From CAYJBH01 sp964370605 (GTDB taxonomy: Bacteria > Bacillota > Clostridia > Oscillospirales > Ruminococcaceae), in contig CAYJJX010000040.1 of assembly GCA_964370605.1 (NCBI GenBank), positions 1 through 9,367 on the forward strand: 9,367 bases of DNA, written 5' to 3'. Made by a program: the position numbers and the translations under genes. Every line of letters starts with the position of its first letter. The stretch's first letter is position 1. This document shows, in pieces, positions 6,195-9,367 of the stretch. The notes under the pieces are model-generated. The model saw only the letters and a program-made list of their open reading frames with translations, did no database searches and had not been told where the DNA came from.

Positions 6195-6701
6195 ATGATA
6201 ACAAGTCTTCCGACCGAGGCAATGCAGGACGAGTGGAAAAGCGTTTTTGAAAAGTATAAGAACATCATAAAGCCCAACAGGATAAGCGGAGGCGAACTGC
6301 TCGACTATCTGAACGATAGGTATGTTTTGACACCGATCGAGGATGAAAACGCCAAGGCTGTAGTCCGCGACAATGTTCTGATGAACGAGCGTTTCAAAGA
6401 AAAACTGCCAGTCGGCGAACTGCCGAACCCTCAAACTTTTTTCCTTGAAAATAAAGGGAGTGGCAGGAAATTTTATCATGAAAAATCCGACGAATTATGG
6501 GGCGGTGAGATCACCCGCATATTCGTCGGAATTGATATTGCCAGTGGTTTTTATACCGTCGAGGGCAGTACTTTGCTCTTCGATGAGCTGAACGCTGTTT
6601 TGGGGTTGGATGAGCGTGATCTGCAAAATTTTGTGATCGTAGCTCAGTATGTCGAAGCGCTGGAAAAATTTGATATGATGGATAGGATAGCCGCTCGATA
6701 A
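6195..6701 (+). CDS. Conserved-looking soluble protein of unknown function
   Basis: A 168-residue protein without signal peptide, membrane segment or cysteine, so presumably cytoplasmic. I do not recognise a characterised domain. Sequence landmarks are an N-terminal helical part, KPNRISGGELLDYLNDRY (26-43), VVRDNVLMNERFKEKLP (57-72), a central LENKGSGRKFYHEKSDELWGGE, and a C-terminal half reading VGIDIASGFYTVEGSTLLFDEL (111-132) then GLDERDLQNFVIVAQYVEALEKF (137-159). The regular alternation in the last part suggests an alpha/beta fold. It resembles uncharacterised Oscillospiraceae proteins I have seen, but I cannot name a family. It starts 63 bases after mnmE with AAGAGAGA upstream of the ATG, so it is probably the last gene of that transcript. 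The stop lies 4 bases from the end of the convergent SDR gene, leaving no room for a terminator between them. Confidence 0.75.
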   Translation: MITSLPTEAMQDEWKSVFEKYKNIIKPNRISGGELLDYLNDRYVLTPIEDENAKAVVRDNVLMNERFKEKLPVGELPNPQTFFLENKGSGRKFYHEKSDELWGGEITRIFVGIDIASGFYTVEGSTLLFDELNAVLGLDERDLQNFVIVAQYVEALEKFDMMDRIAAR

Positions 6702-6705
6702 ACCT

Positions 6706-7524
6706 CTACTTGATATTGAACACCTTGCCCATGATAAAGTCCATACCTTTCGCCGGCAGTATAGAGTTCATGAACAGTGCCATCTTTGAATCTTTTCCGA
6801 CGGCATATCTAGCTTTCGGTTTCGTCGAATTTATTGCCTTGACTATTGCCCCTGCCACCTTTTCCGGGCCGGGTGCGTTGGCATACGTCCTTTTAAAACC
6901 TATGATAAAATTGTCGACATTTGCTTGATATTCAGGCGGGTGAACCACCGTTTTAATCTGATTTACGGCAAGATCAAGGAATTCGGTGTTCATCGCTCCC
7001 GGCTCGATCAACACAACCTTTATTCCAAAGTTTTTAACCTCGGCACGCAGGGCACCGCTGAGCGCCTCTACCGCATGTTTTGATGCACCGTACCAACCGA
7101 TCATCGGGGAGGAAACCCTGCCGACCACCGACGACATGTTGATGATGGTGCCACTCTTTTTTGACCTCATGTGTGGCAAAACAGCCTTTGTCATTCTCGC
7201 AAGGCCGAACACGTTGGTCTCAAATTGCCTCTTTGCCTCCTCGAGCGAAACCGCCTCAACCATTCCGTAGCCGCCATAACCGGCATTGTTTACCAGCACA
7301 TCGATACGACCCTCGTTCTTGATTATTGCATCGACCACCGCCTTGATGTCTTCCGCTATCGTTATATCCATTTTATATGTCTTCGCACCGAGCTTTTCAA
7401 GATCGCTCATCTTTTCCAGCCGCCTTGCGCCTGCATAGACTGTATTTCCCTGATTCAAAAGCTCTTTCACTGCAAGTTTGCCGAACCCTGAACTTGCCCC
7501 TGTGATAAGGATAACCTTTCCCAT
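6706..7524 (-). CDS. Short-chain dehydrogenase/reductase (classical SDR), NAD(P)-dependent
   Basis: A 272-residue classical SDR oxidoreductase acting in the cytoplasm on an unknown alcohol or carbonyl substrate. Motifs: cofactor loop TGASSGFG (8-15), GARR after the second strand (32-35, basic residues that favour NADP), NNAG (79-82), Asn104 (FETNVFG), catalytic Ser132 (NMSSVVG), and Tyr145/Lys149 in YGASK. The C-terminal part (PGPEKVAGAIVKAI, then RYAVGKDSKMALFMNSILP) is typical of the retinol-dehydrogenase-like group of bacterial SDRs. The frame is open further upstream to 7611, but the ATG at 7524 is preferred: AAAGGA (7532-7537 on this strand) lies seven bases before it and the Rossmann fold starts directly. 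It stands alone, with a strong promoter about 150 bases upstream. The enzyme class is firm and the substrate unknown. Confidence 0.92.
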   Translation of the reverse strand: MGKVILITGASSGFGKLAVKELLNQGNTVYAGARRLEKMSDLEKLGAKTYKMDITIAEDIKAVVDAIIKNEGRIDVLVNNAGYGGYGMVEAVSLEEAKRQFETNVFGLARMTKAVLPHMRSKKSGTIINMSSVVGRVSSPMIGWYGASKHAVEALSGALRAEVKNFGIKVVLIEPGAMNTEFLDLAVNQIKTVVHPPEYQANVDNFIIGFKRTYANAPGPEKVAGAIVKAINSTKPKARYAVGKDSKMALFMNSILPAKGMDFIMGKVFNIK

Positions 7525-7653
7525 GCTTATATCCTTTCCTTTCCGATGATGTACACAGTCCCACCACAAGTTCATGATGAAACTTGAGTGTGTTCTGCTC
7601 AAAAGGCGCAAAACTCGTCGTTCAAAAATCCATTTTCAAACCATTATCGCCTA

Positions 7654-7659
7654 ATTATA
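7654..7659 (-). promoter_or_regulatory. Alternative -10 for the SDR gene
   Basis: On the minus strand this reads TATAAT, and it lies 17 bases downstream of TATTGT, the -10 of the promoter at 7677-7705. TATTGT would be a poor -35, so this is either a weak second promoter in tandem or a chance hit in AT-rich DNA. Confidence 0.2.
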
Positions 7660-7676
7660 TACGCCTCTTGTTTCGT

Positions 7677-7705
7677 ACAATAGCACTTATGTCATGACTT
7701 GTCAA
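7677..7705 (-). promoter_or_regulatory. Promoter for the SDR gene
   Basis: Read on the minus strand, a perfect TTGACA (7705-7700) and TATTGT (7682-7677) are separated by exactly 17 bases. The -35 lies inside an 11-bp palindrome, ACTTG-A-CAAGT (7697-7707), and a second palindrome, GTCATGAC (7691-7698), fills part of the spacer. This is the arrangement expected where a repressor or activator binds. The start point would be near 7670, giving a leader of roughly 145 bases. Confidence 0.6.
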
Positions 7706-7771
7706 GTGTCGTTGCACCGATTTAAAAATATTATTCTGCCACCGAGTATGGTTTTTTGTCTTTGCGTAGTG

Positions 7772-7777
7772 TATAAT
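7772..7777 (+). promoter_or_regulatory. TATAAT -10 for the membrane-anchored protein gene
   Basis: A perfect TATAAT lies 51 bases before the ATG at 7829. The best-spaced -35 is TGGTTT at 7749-7754, with a 17-base spacer, which is a weak match. The leader would be about 45 bases. With the minus-strand promoter at 7677-7705 it makes this a divergent promoter region, about 70 bases between the two -10 elements' outer edges. Confidence 0.4.
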
Positions 7778-7828
7778 GTAATCATCGAACAGTTATTCTG
7801 ATTCCCGATTTTTAACGGAGATGTATAG

Positions 7829-8455
7829 ATGGTGAAAAAAATTGTACTGGGTCTTTGTCTTGTCCTGATATTATGTATCGGTATTTTTTTCTATAACGTT
7901 GGTTATGTCCCAATAATCGGAGGAATTATCGCCGAGCAAAAGGTGAATGCCTATGCAAAAGAGGTCTATGATATCGATGAAAAGATCGAGATGGGCTATA
8001 ACTTTTATAGCATGGGCAACTATAACGACGGCGAAAACTTTCTTTACAATTTGAAAGAAAACAGAATCATCGACCTGCAACTCTATGAAAACAACGGCTC
8101 CGACACACCATACCGACAAGATTATCAAAAAATTATCGACGGTTTAGAAGACGGTGTCTCTATTAGTGACTACTATATCGGCTGTTCCATCGATGCCGAC
8201 GATTTTTCAAAAAAGTATTACAAACTTATCATCTATGATATGACAAACGGCAATGCTCTGAGCGAGGCAGAAAGCTTGACAAAACCTGCCGAAATAGTCA
8301 TGGAATTTATTGAAGCGATGGAAACACCGTATAACTTTACCTCCGCAAATGTGAGTTACAGGGACAACAACGCAAATTATAATATATCATTTGAAGGGGT
8401 TATTCCTTTGACAACTGAACTGCTAATTGAAAACACAAAGATCATAGAGCTTTAA
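7829..8455 (+). CDS. Small membrane-anchored extracytoplasmic protein, possibly YfjL-like
   Basis: A 208-residue protein with a KK-positive N-terminus and one hydrophobic segment at about 5-23. There is no lipobox, because the residue before Cys16 is Leu, so it is probably an uncleaved anchor with the rest outside the cell. The outer part is rich in Tyr, Asn and Asp, with no cysteines except Cys119 and no catalytic motif I can identify. The order of features (short anchor, YVPIIGGIIAEQKVNAYAKEVY at 26-47, then mixed beta segments such as YYKLIIYDMTNG and ANYNISFEG) recalls YfjL-type proteins of Firmicutes, but that is only a resemblance. Its composition is more AT-rich than the neighbouring core genes. 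GGAG at 7817-7820 lies eight bases before the ATG. It is a single-gene unit closed by the strong terminator at 8519. Function unknown. Confidence 0.75.
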   Translation: MVKKIVLGLCLVLILCIGIFFYNVGYVPIIGGIIAEQKVNAYAKEVYDIDEKIEMGYNFYSMGNYNDGENFLYNLKENRIIDLQLYENNGSDTPYRQDYQKIIDGLEDGVSISDYYIGCSIDADDFSKKYYKLIIYDMTNGNALSEAESLTKPAEIVMEFIEAMETPYNFTSANVSYRDNNANYNISFEGVIPLTTELLIENTKIIEL

Positions 8456-8518
8456 TATGCGATGGGAGATGCACCCTTCTTGCGTGATGTTATGAGTCTG
8501 AAACCTCCACTACAATAC

Positions 8519-8567
8519 AAGCAAAGTGCCACTGCCAAAACGGCAGTGGCACTTTGCTTTGTTTATG
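8519..8567 (+). terminator. Strong rho-independent terminator, possibly bidirectional
   Basis: An 18-bp perfect stem (8519-8536 and 8542-8559) with GC-rich core GTGCCACTGCC closes on a 5-nt AAAAC loop and is followed by TGTTTAT. With the TTT at the end of the stem, the tail is T-rich. It lies 63 bases after the + strand gene ending at 8455. On the minus strand the stem is followed by TTGTATTGTAG, also fairly T-rich, and lies 53 bases after the stop of the URO-D-like gene, so it may serve both convergent genes. Confidence 0.85.
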
Positions 8568-8611
8568 CCAACTAAAAATAAATTTATTCAGCAGGCTTTT
8601 GTTATGAGTAT

Positions 8612-9367
8612 CTACCCAAACGTCCGATCGATTTCTCCCCTCACAATTTTGACCCATTTGCGGATTGCATCGGGATCGCCTGCGACCGTCTCGACATCTT
8701 TGAGGGTAATATCGAACTTGCAGCCGCTTTGTTTGAGCGCATCAAAATGTGTGCGGAGTTCTTTTTTTACATAGTCTTCGTCTACCCCGTTTGAAACGGC
8801 GGTAGCGGGGTTTGGACGATAGGATATGACATAGTCGCCGCAAATCTGCTCTGCACATTTTTTCACGTCGGCAAAGGGGCTGACCGCTATGCGACGAAGG
8901 TTTTTGATCGCCCTGAGATACTTTATCTTTCCGGTGAGATCTTCGCAACAGCCATATGCCGACAGTGCGTATTTTTCTATGATCGGTATCTGGTATTTCA
9001 ACACAAATTCGTTGAACATCTCACCACTGAATCCGGTGAACTCCTGCGCCGCACAATATCCCCACAGCTCGCTTCTCTTGACACCAAAACTGTTTGCTTT
9101 GGGCGGTTTGAGCTCGTTTGCATAGGCTATCGATTGATTCTCATGGTTAGCAAGGCTGAAATCGCCTGCGTCCTCCGCCTGTTGCTGATTCTCCAGCACC
9201 GCATTTGACATGAAACTTGCTACCGACTTCAAGAATTCCGGCTCGTCATAGGTGTCCCACATTATCTGCTCCAGCCCACGTATCTTTGCTATGTCGGTGG
9301 AAATATCCGCCTGCCACATGAACATGATGGGGCGGCGGTTGAGATTCACGGTGATGATGTCGCCGAC
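8612..9367 (-). CDS. Uroporphyrinogen-decarboxylase-like protein, C-terminal part (partial)
   Basis: The frame is open to the window edge and gives 251 residues of C-terminal sequence; the N-terminal part is missing. A GTG at 9349 could be read as a start, but no ribosome binding site precedes it, so the gene surely begins outside. The sequence fits the URO-D superfamily of barrel proteins, which includes heme-pathway decarboxylases and corrinoid methyltransferases. Recognisable blocks, numbered from the edge, are RGLEQIMWDTYDEPEFLKSV (30-49), VKRSELWGYCAAQEFTGFSGE (97-116), AYGCCEDLTGKI (137-148), LRRIAVSPFADV (157-168), YVISYRPNP (179-187) and ITLKDVETVAGDP (220-232). Many Clostridia carry proteins with these blocks and no assigned function. 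No His-x-Cys zinc motif of the methyl-CoM-type enzymes is visible; the equivalent place seems to hold Gly-Cys-Cys. It is probably not a heme enzyme. Confidence 0.78.
   Translation of the reverse strand, partial: VGDIITVNLNRRPIMFMWQADISTDIAKIRGLEQIMWDTYDEPEFLKSVASFMSNAVLENQQQAEDAGDFSLANHENQSIAYANELKPPKANSFGVKRSELWGYCAAQEFTGFSGEMFNEFVLKYQIPIIEKYALSAYGCCEDLTGKIKYLRAIKNLRRIAVSPFADVKKCAEQICGDYVISYRPNPATAVSNGVDEDYVKKELRTHFDALKQSGCKFDITLKDVETVAGDPDAIRKWVKIVRGEIDRTFG

Noticed and set aside
7525..7611. N-terminal extension of the SDR by 29 residues
   Set aside because: The extension is unlike SDR proteins, and the ATG at 7524 has AAAGGA at ideal spacing right before the cofactor-binding fold.

Overview
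The window looks like an ordinary chromosomal segment from a moderate-GC, Gram-positive anaerobe, most likely a Clostridia/Oscillospirales-type Firmicute. This is inferred from the KtrAB-type potassium system, the AGGAGG-like ribosome binding sites, a Clostridia-type HD hydrolase and a URO-D-like protein common in such genomes. No rRNA, tRNA, CRISPR array, insertion sequence or phage gene is visible.

Layout. 1-290 is non-coding and repeat-rich: an AT-rich perfect hairpin, a GGACAG/CTGTCC dyad, and two diverged copies of a 40-bp unit 171 bp apart. Then follow, on the + strand, hisC (histidinol-phosphate aminotransferase, 291-1370); ktrB and ktrA (K+ channel subunit and its RCK regulator, 1573-2913 and 2939-3616); and an HD-domain hydrolase (3685-4233). 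A strong extended -10 promoter at 4346-4375 opens a second + strand group: a small single-span membrane protein with two plausible in-frame starts (4510 or 4618), mnmE starting on a GTG that overlaps the previous stop codon (4797-6131), and a conserved-looking soluble protein of unknown function (6195-6701). A short-chain dehydrogenase (SDR) runs the other way (7524-6706) and ends only 4 bp from that unknown gene. A 304-bp divergent region holds promoters for the SDR (-) and for a small membrane-anchored extracytoplasmic protein (7829-8455, +). A long perfect bidirectional-looking terminator (8519-8559) separates this from the 3' part of a uroporphyrinogen-decarboxylase-like gene (8612-9367, -) that runs off the window.

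How the genes work together. KtrB/KtrA form one K+ uptake system. MnmE is one half of the MnmE-MnmG tRNA wobble-uridine modification enzyme; mnmG is not in the window. The other genes have no evident shared pathway. hisC stands alone, without other histidine genes. No novel defence, mobile or biosynthetic system is evident. The points most worth a second look are the dual-start membrane protein coupled to mnmE, its TTTGAA-rich leader, the unknown 168-residue protein, and the URO-D-like protein with a Cys-Cys pair where relatives carry His-x-Cys.
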